NCBI GenBank assembly: GCA_016932715.1
Contig: JAFGCG010000090.1
Span: 48,040 to 112,039, forward strand
Origin: Anaerolineales bacterium
Lineage (GTDB): Bacteria; Chloroflexota; Anaerolineae; Anaerolineales; Villigracilaceae
Direction: 5' to 3'
DNA: 64,000 nt
A program made the position numbers and the translations under genes. Positions 24,676-33,828 of the stretch are shown one piece after another. How positions within the stretch are numbered: position 1 is the first letter of the stretch; each line of letters opens with the position of its first letter. The notes under the pieces are model-generated. The model did no database searches. It was not told the origin of the DNA and worked only from the letters and a program-made list of their open reading frames with translations.

Positions 24676-25152
24676 ATGACCATCTTGTTCACTCCAGAAT
24701 TAGCCGAAGATCTTATTGACCTCACTATCTTTTCTAGACAACCGCACCAGTTAATTCCCATATTGCAGTACTGCCAGAGTCAAAACGGTTATATTTCCAG
24801 GGAAACGGTGAGGCAGATCGCCGATTATCTCGGCGTTTCGGAAGCTCATGTTTACGGTGTGGCATCTTTTTACACCCAGTTCCGCTTCGAGAGGCCCGGC
24901 GATCATCAGGTCCGGATCTGCCTGGGCACGGCCTGTCACGTTCAGGGTGGAGAAATCCTGTCGGAGGAAATCCAGAAGATCATCGGGATCAGACCCGGAG
25001 AGATCTCCCAGGACCAGAAATTCGAGTTCCACGAAGTTGCCTGCCTGGGCTGCTGCGCGCAAGCGCCGGTGGTTGAAGTGGATGGAAGGATTTACGGGAA
25101 GGTGACGCGCAGGAAATTACAGAAGGTATTGAGGGACCATGAATCGATTTAA
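24676..25152 (+). CDS. NuoE-like [2Fe-2S] NADH dehydrogenase subunit
   Basis: A 158-aa thioredoxin-like ferredoxin of the NuoE/HoxE/HydC family. It has the helical N-terminal part (ISRETVRQIADYLGVSEAHVYGVASFY) and the four [2Fe-2S] cysteines as CLGTAC and CLGCC near residues 87 and 128. It passes electrons between the flavin subunit and other clusters. The ATG at 24676 has AAGGA at 5-nt spacing; the ORF-track start at 24640 lacks one. The next gene overlaps by 14 bp. Confidence 0.9.
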   Translation: MTILFTPELAEDLIDLTIFSRQPHQLIPILQYCQSQNGYISRETVRQIADYLGVSEAHVYGVASFYTQFRFERPGDHQVRICLGTACHVQGGEILSEEIQKIIGIRPGEISQDQKFEFHEVACLGCCAQAPVVEVDGRIYGKVTRRKLQKVLRDHESI

Positions 25153-27046
25153 CTCGTACCGGGAGGAAGCCCTGCAAAAGTGGGACTCACAAATGGTCCA
25201 TAGTGAAATCCCGGTCATCTACCTGGGCACCGCCTCCTGCGGGATCGCAGCCGGCGCGCTCGATGTTTTGGGGACAATTCAGCAAACGCTGACCGAGCTT
25301 GGACAGCCTGCCCGCATCGTCCAGGTTGGGTGCATCGGGCCCTGTTACCTGGAACCGATCATGGATATCGCCATGCCTGGGGGACCGAGGGTCAGCTATA
25401 CCAATGTCACACCGCAGAAAGCCAAAAGAATCCTGCAGGCGAATCTGACCGAGGGCGATCTTGCCCCGAAGATGGCGAAGGGTCATTTCGGCGACGAAGC
25501 GTTCTCGAGCAAAACCGGTATACCCAAATTCTTTGATCTTCCCATGTTGAAGCCTCAGGTGCGGGTGATCCTGAAAAACTGCGGGTTCATCGACCCGGAA
25601 GACGGCGACCATTACCTGGCGCAGGATGGCTACGCGGGTTTCCTCAAGGTGCTGGAGGCGGGACCGCAGTACGCGCTCGAGGCGCTGAAAGAGTCCGGGC
25701 TGCGCGGGCGCGGCGGCGCGGGTTTCCCAGCCTTCAAAAAATGGGAGCTGGCACGCAGCGCCGCGGGGGAGCAAAAGTACGTCGTCTGCAACGCGGATGA
25801 AGGCGACCCGGGAGCTTTCATGAATCGGGCCTTGATCGAAAGCGATCCGCACGCGGTCCTCGAGGGATTGCTGATCGCCGGATATACCGTCGGCGCCAGC
25901 CAGGGCATCATCTACGTGCGGGCGGAGTATCCGCTGGCTGTCAAGCGGCTCAGGAAGGCGATCGGGCAGATGCGCTCGTATGGACTCCTGGGCGACGACA
26001 TCCTGGGTTCGGGGTTTTCTTTCGACATCAACATCAAGGAAGGCGCTGGCGCCTTTGTGTGCGGCGAGGAGACGGCGCTGATCGCTTCGCTCGAAGGGAA
26101 GCGCGGGATGCCGCGTCCCCGGCCTCCTTTCCCCTCTGACAGCGGTTACAACGGCTGCCCGACGCTGATCAACAACACCGAGACATTCGGGACCGTTCCG
26201 GCGATTATGCGCAATGGCGGCGAATGGTACCAACAGTTCGGCGTCCCGGGCAATTATGGCACGAAGACATTTTCACTGGTTGGAAAAGTCAAACATACCG
26301 GCTTGATCGAGGTGCCGCTTGGAACGTCATTGCGGCAGGTGGTCGAGGAAGTTGGGGGCGGGACAGAGCTGCCTTTCAAAGCCGTCCAGACGGGCGGTCC
26401 GCTCGGCGGCTGTCTGGGAGCCTCTCAACTGGACACGCCCATCACCTACGAAGCGATGCGCGACCAGGGCTCGATCATGGGGTCGGGCGGTCTGATCGTC
26501 ATGGATGAGAGCACCTGCATCGTGGACATGGCAAGGTACTTCATCGGTTTCGCTCTGCGGGAATCATGCGGGAACTGCACGCCCTGCCGGATCGGGACGC
26601 GCGTGCTCATCGACCGGCTCGAAAAGATCATCCGCGGCGAAGGAGAACCGCACGACCTGGAGGTCATGCGCAAAGCAGCCGACACGATGGTCAAGACCTC
26701 CCTGTGCGGCCTAGGCCAGGCAGCCTCGAACCCTGTGACCAGCAGCCTGAACTTCTTCGCTGCCGAATATGAATCTCATGTTCATGATCACTACTGCCAG
26801 GCCGGGGTATGCAAGGGTCTGTTCCAGTACGTCATCCTGGCGGAACGGTGCAACGGCTGCGGGCTGTGTGTCAAAGTCTGTCCCGCGAACGCCATCGCGG
26901 GGAAGCTAAGAGAGACGCATACCCTGGATGCAAACCTGTGCACGCAGTGCCATGCCTGCGTCGAAGTTTGCACCAAACAAGCGATACTCAGTCTGCCACT
27001 ATCGGCTGAACAGGACCATCTCTTATTGAGCGAGGCGCTGCAATGA
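25139..27046 (+). CDS. NuoF/HydB-like NAD(P)H:acceptor flavoprotein
   Basis: A 635-aa protein with the fused architecture of bifurcating HydB/HndC subunits. It has an N-terminal thioredoxin-like [2Fe-2S] domain (GTASCGIAAG, VGCIGPCYLEP), the NuoF FMN and NADH core (GRGGAGFPAFKKW, CNADEGDPGAFMNR, GAGAFVCGEETAL), an SLBB domain, the [4Fe-4S] site SCGNCTPCRIGT near 480, and a C-terminal two-cluster ferredoxin domain (CNGCGLCVKVCP, CTQCHACVEVC). It should oxidise or reduce NAD(P) at FMN and wire electrons to ferredoxin. It overlaps both neighbours, so the three subunits are translationally coupled. Confidence 0.92.
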   Translation: MNRFNSYREEALQKWDSQMVHSEIPVIYLGTASCGIAAGALDVLGTIQQTLTELGQPARIVQVGCIGPCYLEPIMDIAMPGGPRVSYTNVTPQKAKRILQANLTEGDLAPKMAKGHFGDEAFSSKTGIPKFFDLPMLKPQVRVILKNCGFIDPEDGDHYLAQDGYAGFLKVLEAGPQYALEALKESGLRGRGGAGFPAFKKWELARSAAGEQKYVVCNADEGDPGAFMNRALIESDPHAVLEGLLIAGYTVGASQGIIYVRAEYPLAVKRLRKAIGQMRSYGLLGDDILGSGFSFDINIKEGAGAFVCGEETALIASLEGKRGMPRPRPPFPSDSGYNGCPTLINNTETFGTVPAIMRNGGEWYQQFGVPGNYGTKTFSLVGKVKHTGLIEVPLGTSLRQVVEEVGGGTELPFKAVQTGGPLGGCLGASQLDTPITYEAMRDQGSIMGSGGLIVMDESTCIVDMARYFIGFALRESCGNCTPCRIGTRVLIDRLEKIIRGEGEPHDLEVMRKAADTMVKTSLCGLGQAASNPVTSSLNFFAAEYESHVHDHYCQAGVCKGLFQYVILAERCNGCGLCVKVCPANAIAGKLRETHTLDANLCTQCHACVEVCTKQAILSLPLSAEQDHLLLSEALQ

Positions 27047-29160
27047 GTCTTCAAATCACCATCGATGGGCGTTCGTTATCGGTCGAGAAGGGGCAGACCC
27101 TCCTGCAGGTCGCGCGCGAGAACGGGATCGATATCCCCACGCTGTGTGATTTTCCCGGGCTTCCGAGTCATGGAAGCTGCCGGATGTGCGTGGTCGAGAT
27201 CGAAGGCAGATCCAATACGCCAACCGCCTGTACAACCCTGGCTGAAGATGGGATGGTCGTGCAAACGAACAGCCCGATCGTACAAGCGCAGCGCATCGAA
27301 TTATTGAAGCTGCTGCTGTCGGAACACACCTCGAGCTGCCTGATCTGTACGGAGAAGAGTCACTGCGATGAATGTATGGTGACGCTGCGAAAGGCCGGTG
27401 TGACCACCGGCTGCCGGTCTTGTTCCATGGATGGGGCGTGCGCCCTGCAGGACCTGGTGGAGCGGTTCGGCATAACCGAGATCGGATACCCCGTCCGCTA
27501 CCGCATGCTGCCGGTGCAGAAGCAGGATCCGTTTTTCGACCGGGACTACAACCTGTGCATTCTCTGCGAGCGCTGCGTGCGCGTATGCGAAGAGAATCAT
27601 TTTTCGAGCACACTGACGCTTGCCGGTCGGGGCACGGATGCCATCGTGAGCACGGCGTTTGGGCGTACTCACATCGAGGCCGGCTGCAGCTTCTGCGGCG
27701 CCTGCGTGGAAGTTTGTCCGACCGGGACTCTCTCGGAAAAGACCCGCAAATGGGATGGAAAACCGGAACGTGAAGTCTCCACGACCTGCCCGCTGTGCAG
27801 CCTCGGCTGTCAGATCGATCTGCTGGTGAAAAATGACATGGTCATTGGAAGTCTGCCTGCCCATGCCAGCGGATCCGACATGTTGTGCGTCAAAGGTCGG
27901 TTTGGGATTACCGAGCTGGTCAATCATCCAACGCGGCTGGGACATCCCATCGCTGTGAATCGCGAGGGCAGCTTGCCCGTCTCGTGGGAACAAGCTATCG
28001 AGGCTGCTGCCGAAAAGATATCCTCCTGCGCACCCGGAAAATACGGGATGCTCATCTCTGCCGATTGCAGCAATGAGACCTTGTATGTCGCTCGGAAATT
28101 CGTCCGGGAAGCTGCCCGCTCGAATCATCTGCGAACGTCTTCCACGGCTTTGTATGGAGACGGCTTGCCTGTGCTCCAACGCTTATACGGTTTAGCCCAA
28201 CCGCTTTCTGTTTTATCCGAAGCCGATATCATCCTCTGCCTGGGCTTTGATGGAACGTATGCCCAATCGGTGGTCGATGTCGGACTCCACCGGGCGAAGA
28301 AACATGGAGCAAAGCTCGTCACGCTCAACGCCAATGAACACAGTTTGAGCAAAGCCGCTGATGAATGGCTGCGACCCGAGCCTGGCGAGGAAGCGGATGT
28401 TATTGAAATGTTGGTTGAGAACACTCGCATGGGAGAACAGCAGAATCGCTTATCGCCTATCGCGAGTCAGGCGCAACGCGTGAGCGATATGCTTCTCAAA
28501 TCGAGGCAGGCAATCATCCTTTTAGGACCAGCATTTTTAACGCACCCGGACAATCTCTTCCTGCTCAAAGCGGTCGAACGATTGGTGGCTCAAACCGCGG
28601 CGCAGCTGATCATCCTCCCGGACTCGGCGAACCTGGCTGGAGCGTTCCGGACGGGGATCATCACGCCTGCGACGACGGCAGGTTTACAGGATCTCGAAGT
28701 CCTGCATCTGGTCGGTGAAACCGTTCCGCCGCACCTGCCGGATCAGCCTTTTATCCTGTACCAGAACATTTATCCACCCAGGCGCGACCTCCCGGCGGGC
28801 CTGATCCTGCCTGCGGCTGCTTTTACCGAGGAAGACGGCACATTCCTCGATCACGCGGGCAGGACCCGGAGCATTCAGCGCGCCGTGCCGGCTCCCGGCG
28901 AGGCGCTTCCCTCCTGGCAGATTCTTTGCCGGATCGCGCGGAAATTGGGCGTCGCGGGCTTCGACTATGAAAACGCAGCCCAGGTCCGGGCTGAGTACGA
29001 AACGACGGGCTTCACCGGCGCTGATTTTGCTATCTCTGTTCCGGGCCTGCTTCAACCCGGGCTGGATGTGTTTCAGTGGGTCCGGCGTGAAGATCATGCC
29101 TACATGGGCTTTCCACTGGGAACATTGGTGGCAGGTTTTCGACGGTTATATCCGGAGTGA
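27043..29160 (+). CDS. NuoG/HoxU-like Fe-S subunit with degenerate molybdopterin domain
   Basis: A 705-aa protein. The N-terminus is a [2Fe-2S] ferredoxin (CDFPGLPSHGSCRMC), then an unusual Cys-rich stretch, a two-cluster ferredoxin part (CILCERCVRVC, CSFCGACVEVCP) and a [4Fe-4S] motif CPLCSLGCQ as in formate dehydrogenases. The remainder follows the molybdopterin oxidoreductase fold but is short. At the point where formate dehydrogenases carry Sec or Cys the sequence reads TALYGDG, so formate oxidation is unlikely. As in NuoG, it is probably an electron-wiring scaffold. It overlaps the NuoF-like gene by ATGA. No [FeFe]-hydrogenase H-cluster motif is present. Confidence 0.85.
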   Translation: MSLQITIDGRSLSVEKGQTLLQVARENGIDIPTLCDFPGLPSHGSCRMCVVEIEGRSNTPTACTTLAEDGMVVQTNSPIVQAQRIELLKLLLSEHTSSCLICTEKSHCDECMVTLRKAGVTTGCRSCSMDGACALQDLVERFGITEIGYPVRYRMLPVQKQDPFFDRDYNLCILCERCVRVCEENHFSSTLTLAGRGTDAIVSTAFGRTHIEAGCSFCGACVEVCPTGTLSEKTRKWDGKPEREVSTTCPLCSLGCQIDLLVKNDMVIGSLPAHASGSDMLCVKGRFGITELVNHPTRLGHPIAVNREGSLPVSWEQAIEAAAEKISSCAPGKYGMLISADCSNETLYVARKFVREAARSNHLRTSSTALYGDGLPVLQRLYGLAQPLSVLSEADIILCLGFDGTYAQSVVDVGLHRAKKHGAKLVTLNANEHSLSKAADEWLRPEPGEEADVIEMLVENTRMGEQQNRLSPIASQAQRVSDMLLKSRQAIILLGPAFLTHPDNLFLLKAVERLVAQTAAQLIILPDSANLAGAFRTGIITPATTAGLQDLEVLHLVGETVPPHLPDQPFILYQNIYPPRRDLPAGLILPAAAFTEEDGTFLDHAGRTRSIQRAVPAPGEALPSWQILCRIARKLGVAGFDYENAAQVRAEYETTGFTGADFAISVPGLLQPGLDVFQWVRREDHAYMGFPLGTLVAGFRRLYPE

Positions 29161-29174
29161 GACAGGATTAGCGT

Positions 29175-29996
29175 ATGGTAAAAATTCTTGAGAATAAGAT
29201 GATCGTCCCGAACATCTGCACGATAACGGTATTTGCCCCAGAAATCGCCGGCTCTGTCAAAGCGGGCCAATTCGCGATCCTGCGAGTCGACGAAGATGGC
29301 GAGCGAATTCCTCTGACGGTTTCCGATTGGGATGCGGAGCGCGGGACGATTACGATGGTGTACGTGATGGTCGGGAAGACTACGCAGAAGCTGGCGACCC
29401 TCACGACGAACGATACTCTGGCAACGGTGGTAGGACCTCTCGGCAACCCCATGGAGATTGACCTGTTCGGGAAGGTGATCTGCATTGGCGGCTGCTATGG
29501 CAATGCGAGCATCTATCCGATTGCCAGAGCGCTCAAGGAGAAGGGCAATCGCGTGACGTCCATTATCGAAGGGCGCAGTTCCTATATGCTGTACTGGCAG
29601 GAGAAGCTCAAAACCGTCAGCGATCAACTGATCGTCATTACCCGGGATGGTTCTCAGGGGAAAGCCGGTCATATTGGAAACCTGAAATCCATCCTTGCTG
29701 CCGGCACACCGCCGGACCGTGTCATCGTCAACGGCTGCAATTATTTGATGATGCGCGCTGCCCAGGAGACCCTTCCGTTCAAGATCAAAACGATCGTCAG
29801 CCTGAATACCTTGATGATCGATGGGACGGGGATGTGCGGTGTATGCCGCGTGACTGTGAACTCGTCCACGAAATTCGCGTGCGTGGACGGGCCTCATTTC
29901 GATGCTCACGAGGTCGATTGGGACGAGCTGGCTCAACGTAGGAAAGCGTACCTGTCCGAGGAAGTGCAGACGCTGCGCTCCAGTATGGCTCAGTGA
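29175..29996 (+). CDS. NfnA / sulfide dehydrogenase beta-like FAD-NAD(P) subunit
   Basis: A 273-aa protein of the NfnA/SudB family, close to the usual ~280 aa. It has an FAD-binding beta-barrel (AGQFAILRVDE), an NAD-binding domain (VICIGGCYGNASIYPIARAL) and the C-terminal [2Fe-2S] motif GTGMCGVCRVTV followed by FACVDGPHFDAHEVDWDEL, a family signature. With NfnB it catalyses reversible NADH-dependent reduction of NADP by ferredoxin through flavin bifurcation. It begins 15 bp after the NuoG-like gene and belongs to the same operon. Confidence 0.9.
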   Translation: MVKILENKMIVPNICTITVFAPEIAGSVKAGQFAILRVDEDGERIPLTVSDWDAERGTITMVYVMVGKTTQKLATLTTNDTLATVVGPLGNPMEIDLFGKVICIGGCYGNASIYPIARALKEKGNRVTSIIEGRSSYMLYWQEKLKTVSDQLIVITRDGSQGKAGHIGNLKSILAAGTPPDRVIVNGCNYLMMRAAQETLPFKIKTIVSLNTLMIDGTGMCGVCRVTVNSSTKFACVDGPHFDAHEVDWDELAQRRKAYLSEEVQTLRSSMAQ

Positions 29997-30021
29997 TTGA
30001 AGTCCAGATAATCAGTTTTCA

Positions 30022-30084
30022 GCCACGGATTTTCGCGGAGGAATCTTTCAAGGAAATCAGTGCAAATCGGTGCCAATCCGTGGC
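30022..30084. repeat. decayed inverted repeat between nfnA-like and nfnB-like genes
   Basis: GCCACGGATT and AATCCGTGGC bound 63 bp. This is the ACGGAT-type palindromic repeat that is dispersed in many environmental genomes. It pushes the NfnB-like start 123 bp from the NfnA-like stop and provides the spurious ORF-track start at 30060. Confidence 0.6.
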
Positions 30085-30119
30085 AAAAAAGAATCGAGAT
30101 CGTTTTAGGAAAAGATTGC

Positions 30120-31526
30120 ATGTCAGAAGAACCGAAACCGAAACCAAAAATCGATTTGAACCGCAGGGAGATGCCGAAGCAGGAGGAGCACGTCCGCAGC
30201 CACAACTTCCTCGAGGTTGCCCTGGGCTATACCGCCGAACTGGCGATGGCGGAAGCCCGGCGCTGTCTGCAATGTAAAAAACCCTTTTGCATTGCGGACT
30301 GTCCCGTGCAGATCAAGATCCCCGAGTTTATCCAGGCAATCGCCGACGGTGATTTTGCTGCCGGGGTCCGCATCCTGAAGGAGAGGAATTCACTCCCTTC
30401 GGTCTGCGGGCGGGTCTGCCCCCAGGAGGAACAGTGCGAGAAGCACTGCGCCCTGACAAAACGGGGCGGCACGATCGCCGTTGGGCGTTTGGAACGCTTT
30501 TTAGGCGATTGGGAGGCAGCCCAGCCTGAGATGGCGCTTCCCGAACTGTCCTCCCCAACCGGCAAAAAGGTTGCCATCATTGGAGGCGGACCCGCTGGGT
30601 TGACCGCTGCTGCCGACCTGATCAAAGCCGGGCATCAGGTCGTCATCTACGAGGCGCTGCACAAGATGGGCGGCGTGCTCTACTACGGCATCCCGGAATT
30701 CCGTCTGCCGAAAGCGATCGTGGACCGGGAGGTGGATTACCTCCGCCGCCTGGGAGTCGAAATGCACACCGATTTCGTGGTGGGCAAGACCCGCTCGATG
30801 GATTCCATCCTGGAGGAATTCGACGCCGTCTTCGTTGCTACGGGCGCCGGGCTGCCCTGGTTCATGGAAATGTCGGGGAATAATTTCAACGGCGTATATT
30901 CAGCCAACGAATATCTGACCCGCATCAATTTGATGAAAGGCTATGCCTATCCTAAAAATGATACGCCGATCAAGCGCCATCGAAAAGTAGCCGTCCTGGG
31001 CGGCGGAAACGTCGCCATGGATTGCGCCCGCACAGCCCTGCGTCTGGGGGCTGAGGCAACCATCGTCTATCGCCGCTCACGCACAGAGCTGCCGGCGCGT
31101 CTGGAGGAGATCGAAAATGCGGAAGAGGAAGGCGTCAAATTCCATTACCTGACCCTGCCGGTCAGGACCATTGGTGACGACCGTTTCAATGTCACCGCGC
31201 TGGAGTGCCTGAAGATGGAGTTAGGCGAACCGGATGCTTCGGGCCGGCGCAGCCCGGTGCCGATCCCGGGGTCCGAATTCATCCTCCCGTTCGACTCTGT
31301 CATCCATGCCATCGGCAACAGTCCCAACCCGTTGATCCCCCAAACAACACCCGGGCTGACGATCGGCAGGAAAGGGAACATCGTCATCGACAGCGAAACG
31401 GGCAAGACGTCCAAAGAGCGGGTCTGGGCGGGCGGCGATATCGCCACCGGCGCAGCCACCGTGATCAGCGCGATGGGCGCGGCGAGGAAAGCCGCTTCCT
31501 CCATCCATGAATTTCTTATGTCCTGA
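30120..31526 (+). CDS. NfnB / glutamate synthase small chain-like flavoprotein
   Basis: A 468-aa protein of the GltD/NfnB family. The N-terminus binds two [4Fe-4S] clusters (RCLQCKKPFCIADCP, CGRVCPQEEQCEKHC). It then has an FAD motif VAIIGGGPAGLTAA near 155 and an NADP motif VAVLGGGNVAMDCARTA near 295, and ends with VWAGGDIATGAATVISAMG. Because an NfnA-like gene precedes it and no glutamate synthase large chain is present, NfnB is the better reading. I start at the ATG at 30120, after the repeat; the ORF-track start at 30060 reads through repeat DNA. Confidence 0.9.
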   Translation: MSEEPKPKPKIDLNRREMPKQEEHVRSHNFLEVALGYTAELAMAEARRCLQCKKPFCIADCPVQIKIPEFIQAIADGDFAAGVRILKERNSLPSVCGRVCPQEEQCEKHCALTKRGGTIAVGRLERFLGDWEAAQPEMALPELSSPTGKKVAIIGGGPAGLTAAADLIKAGHQVVIYEALHKMGGVLYYGIPEFRLPKAIVDREVDYLRRLGVEMHTDFVVGKTRSMDSILEEFDAVFVATGAGLPWFMEMSGNNFNGVYSANEYLTRINLMKGYAYPKNDTPIKRHRKVAVLGGGNVAMDCARTALRLGAEATIVYRRSRTELPARLEEIENAEEEGVKFHYLTLPVRTIGDDRFNVTALECLKMELGEPDASGRRSPVPIPGSEFILPFDSVIHAIGNSPNPLIPQTTPGLTIGRKGNIVIDSETGKTSKERVWAGGDIATGAATVISAMGAARKAASSIHEFLMS

Positions 31527-31537
31527 AAGGCGGTCAT

Positions 31538-31747
31538 ATGCCATACATAATCGTAGTTGCGAAGTGTATCGGGTGTGGATCCTGTGTTCATTTTTGTACG
31601 TGTGGGGCAATCGATTATCTCGGTGAGGTCTGTGTAATCGATCAGACCAAATGCGATCCATCCTGCGGCGGCAAGTGCATCGAGTACTGCCCCATCGATG
31701 ACACCATCATTGAGGTGAAACAGGAAATCAAACCAGTCGAGCTGTAG
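31538..31747 (+). CDS. small 4Fe-4S ferredoxin
   Basis: A 69-aa ferredoxin. The first cluster motif is CIGCGSCVHFC and the second is the irregular CDPSCGGKCIEYCP, with four Cys but wider spacing than the bacterial 2[4Fe-4S] norm. A GAAAGG Shine-Dalgarno precedes it, 11 bp after the NfnB-like stop, so it closes the redox operon. It is a likely carrier between the Nuo/Nfn-like units and enzymes such as the AORs at the window start. Confidence 0.88.
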   Translation: MPYIIVVAKCIGCGSCVHFCTCGAIDYLGEVCVIDQTKCDPSCGGKCIEYCPIDDTIIEVKQEIKPVEL

Positions 31748-31780
31748 GGAGACGTCAACCACGAAACGGAAATATTGGAA

Positions 31781-32563
31781 TTAAGCCAGCTCTTCCAGCC
31801 AGCGCAGCGTCTCGCCGGGAGAATCAAAAAGGAAATCGGCTTCTGTCGGCTGCGCGGCCTGGGATGGCTGCAGGACTTTGAGCGCGACTCCCCTATGCGC
31901 GTGGATTACACGAAAAGCTTCTTCATCCTTATCATCATCTCCAATATACAGCAGCCGCGCGTCCGGAAAGGGATACCGGCTCAATAGATGGGCGACCGCT
32001 TCCTTTTTGCTTGCCAGCCATGGAGCAATTTCCAAAAATTTATGACCGCCCAGAATACGAAAGCGATTGGCAGGGCGCGTTTCGTCGATCTTCTGCCGTG
32101 CCAGCGCGAGGGCTTCTTCCGCCTGCTCATCGTCGGCGAAGCGGGCGTGCAGTGCAAGCGTCCAGCCTTTGTCCTCCAGAAAGAAACCTTTTCGTCCGCG
32201 GATGATCTGTGCCCATTGCGGCTTGATCTTTTCCAGCACCGGCCGGACGGCGGCAAACTCAACAGACTGAACGATCTCACCAGTCGGCGTCAGGTATTCG
32301 ATGCCATACGTGCCAGCCAGGAAAATGCCTGAGACCGGCAGCAGAAGACGGATATGTTCCAGCCTGCGCCCGCTGAGGACCGTCACGCGGATGGCCGGTT
32401 TGCGGCTAAGCCGTTCGAGCAATCCAATGATTTCGGGGTTTGGCTCAATCTCATCAGGTGTGGGAGCAAAGTCTGCGAGTGTGCCATCGTAATCCAGGAA
32501 TAGCCACAGGCGCTCGGCCTCCCGAGCCCACTTTGTAAGGTCCGCTTTGCTTGTGAACTTTAT
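31781..32563 (-). CDS. otsB: trehalose-6-phosphate phosphatase (HAD), apparent non-canonical start
   Basis: The family motif I of HAD phosphatases, LFLDYDGTLADF, lies in frame upstream of the first ATG, GTG or TTG (the TTG at 32422 used by the ORF track). The true gene must start earlier. The frame is open to 32593, and an ideal Shine-Dalgarno GAGGTG sits 4 nt before ATA at 32563, which overlaps the upstream stop as ATAA. Other junctions in this operon are ATGA, so a G-to-A change or a sequencing error is likely. From ATA the protein is 260 aa, normal for OtsB, with VTVLSGR and GDDDKDEEAF as motifs II and IV. It dephosphorylates trehalose-6-phosphate. Confidence 0.82.
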   Translation of the reverse strand: MKFTSKADLTKWAREAERLWLFLDYDGTLADFAPTPDEIEPNPEIIGLLERLSRKPAIRVTVLSGRRLEHIRLLLPVSGIFLAGTYGIEYLTPTGEIVQSVEFAAVRPVLEKIKPQWAQIIRGRKGFFLEDKGWTLALHARFADDEQAEEALALARQKIDETRPANRFRILGGHKFLEIAPWLASKKEAVAHLLSRYPFPDARLLYIGDDDKDEEAFRVIHAHRGVALKVLQPSQAAQPTEADFLFDSPGETLRWLEELA

Positions 32564-33828
32564 GGCGCACCTCGATTCAATAGCGGCAGAATGTCATGCC
32601 GGAATATGCTCTGCCAGGTAAGATTTTGCCGGATGTGCCGGCGCAGGCGCAGAACGGAACTGTTTTCCGCCCATTGGAGGATCAAGCCGGCAATTTGCTC
32701 CGGGTCAGCTTCCGGGGAAAACCTGATCACCTCGTGCCGGCCGATCTCATTTGCGGCTGGTACAGTATCTGCGCAGAAAATCGGAATGCCAACCAGTCCG
32801 GCCTCCAGAACGGGCATGCCAAAGCCCTCGCGATGGCTGGGCATGAAGAGCGCATCGCTCACGCGCAGAAGTTCTGCCACCACGGGCATGTCGATGGCAA
32901 ATGATTCGGCGGGATTGGGACCTGACTCATAGACAAAGCGCATCTCCTGCTGTACTCCCAATCCCGCGCGCAGCTTCAGCAGATCTCGAAAGTATTCCAT
33001 GTTCCTCTCATCGTGAGGATCGGGAGGACCGGTCACGACAAGCCTTGGGTGAATGCCTTTCTCTTTTACTGCTGCCAGGACGTGTAGAGCCAGTTCCATA
33101 TTCTTGGCTTGTGTGACACGTACAGGCATGAGGAGGTTGAGGTCGCTGTCCCAAAGATCCAGCCGGTTGATCAGAGCCAGGCCCACGTCGGAAAGAGCGA
33201 GCAGTGTGCGCGAGTCTACACCATTGTAGATGATCCGGATCTGTTCAGGCGAACACCCGAACATGCCGGCTGCTTCGCGCTGTCTTTCCTGCGATATGGT
33301 TACATAGGTGATGTCGGAATGATGGGTGCGGAGCAAATCCCACGGGTAGCCCGGATGAACTTTCGAACGGGAATTCGGACTTGTCCATGTGAGATCGTGA
33401 CACCAGGCAACGCAGTGTGGGATCGCGCCCTGGTCGAGCAGACGGAAAAGCCCGGCGGTCAATGGAAGATTGAAGTGTTTGGTGAATACATTGTGTACGA
33501 TGAGAAGATCCATGGAAGCCAGGATGGGAGCGAGTTTCCCCGCGACCTGTGTGACCATCTGCTCAAAATTCGGCGGGACGATGCCTCGGTCCAGTTCACG
33601 ACTCATCTCCAGGATTTGAGGATGCTGGCTATCCAGCTCAGGGATAGGGATGAAGTCTGCTCCGATGGGCAGCGCCTCGCTGTGGCCTCTGCCTCCCAGG
33701 ATGGCTGTGGGATATCCCGCTTCGATGAACAAGTGCGCGTGCGCGAGAATCACATTCTCCACGCCGCCGATCACCGGAGGAGCCGAATAATGCAGTACAG
33801 CAACTCTATGTGAAAGTTTCGGCATCAT
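32560..33828 (-). CDS. GT4 family glycosyltransferase in the trehalose operon
   Basis: A 422-aa GT-B glycosyltransferase with an N-terminal acceptor domain (SAPPVIGGVENVILAHAHLF) and C-terminal donor domain (IIYNGVDSRTLL, LMPVRVTQAKNMELAL, PSHREGFGMPVLEAGLVGIP). The ORF-track start lies inside OtsA; the ATG at 33828 forms ATGATG with the OtsA stop, so translation is coupled. Placement between OtsA and OtsB suggests it acts on trehalose, glucosylglycerol-like or related osmolyte chemistry, but the donor and acceptor cannot be read from sequence. It is not OtsA-like itself. Confidence 0.85.
   Translation of the reverse strand: MMPKLSHRVAVLHYSAPPVIGGVENVILAHAHLFIEAGYPTAILGGRGHSEALPIGADFIPIPELDSQHPQILEMSRELDRGIVPPNFEQMVTQVAGKLAPILASMDLLIVHNVFTKHFNLPLTAGLFRLLDQGAIPHCVAWCHDLTWTSPNSRSKVHPGYPWDLLRTHHSDITYVTISQERQREAAGMFGCSPEQIRIIYNGVDSRTLLALSDVGLALINRLDLWDSDLNLLMPVRVTQAKNMELALHVLAAVKEKGIHPRLVVTGPPDPHDERNMEYFRDLLKLRAGLGVQQEMRFVYESGPNPAESFAIDMPVVAELLRVSDALFMPSHREGFGMPVLEAGLVGIPIFCADTVPAANEIGRHEVIRFSPEADPEQIAGLILQWAENSSVLRLRRHIRQNLTWQSIFRHDILPLLNRGAP

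Noticed and set aside
27043-29160. Formate dehydrogenase alpha subunit
   Set aside because: The Cys/Sec active-site position is replaced and the molybdopterin half is short; a NuoG-like scaffold fits better.
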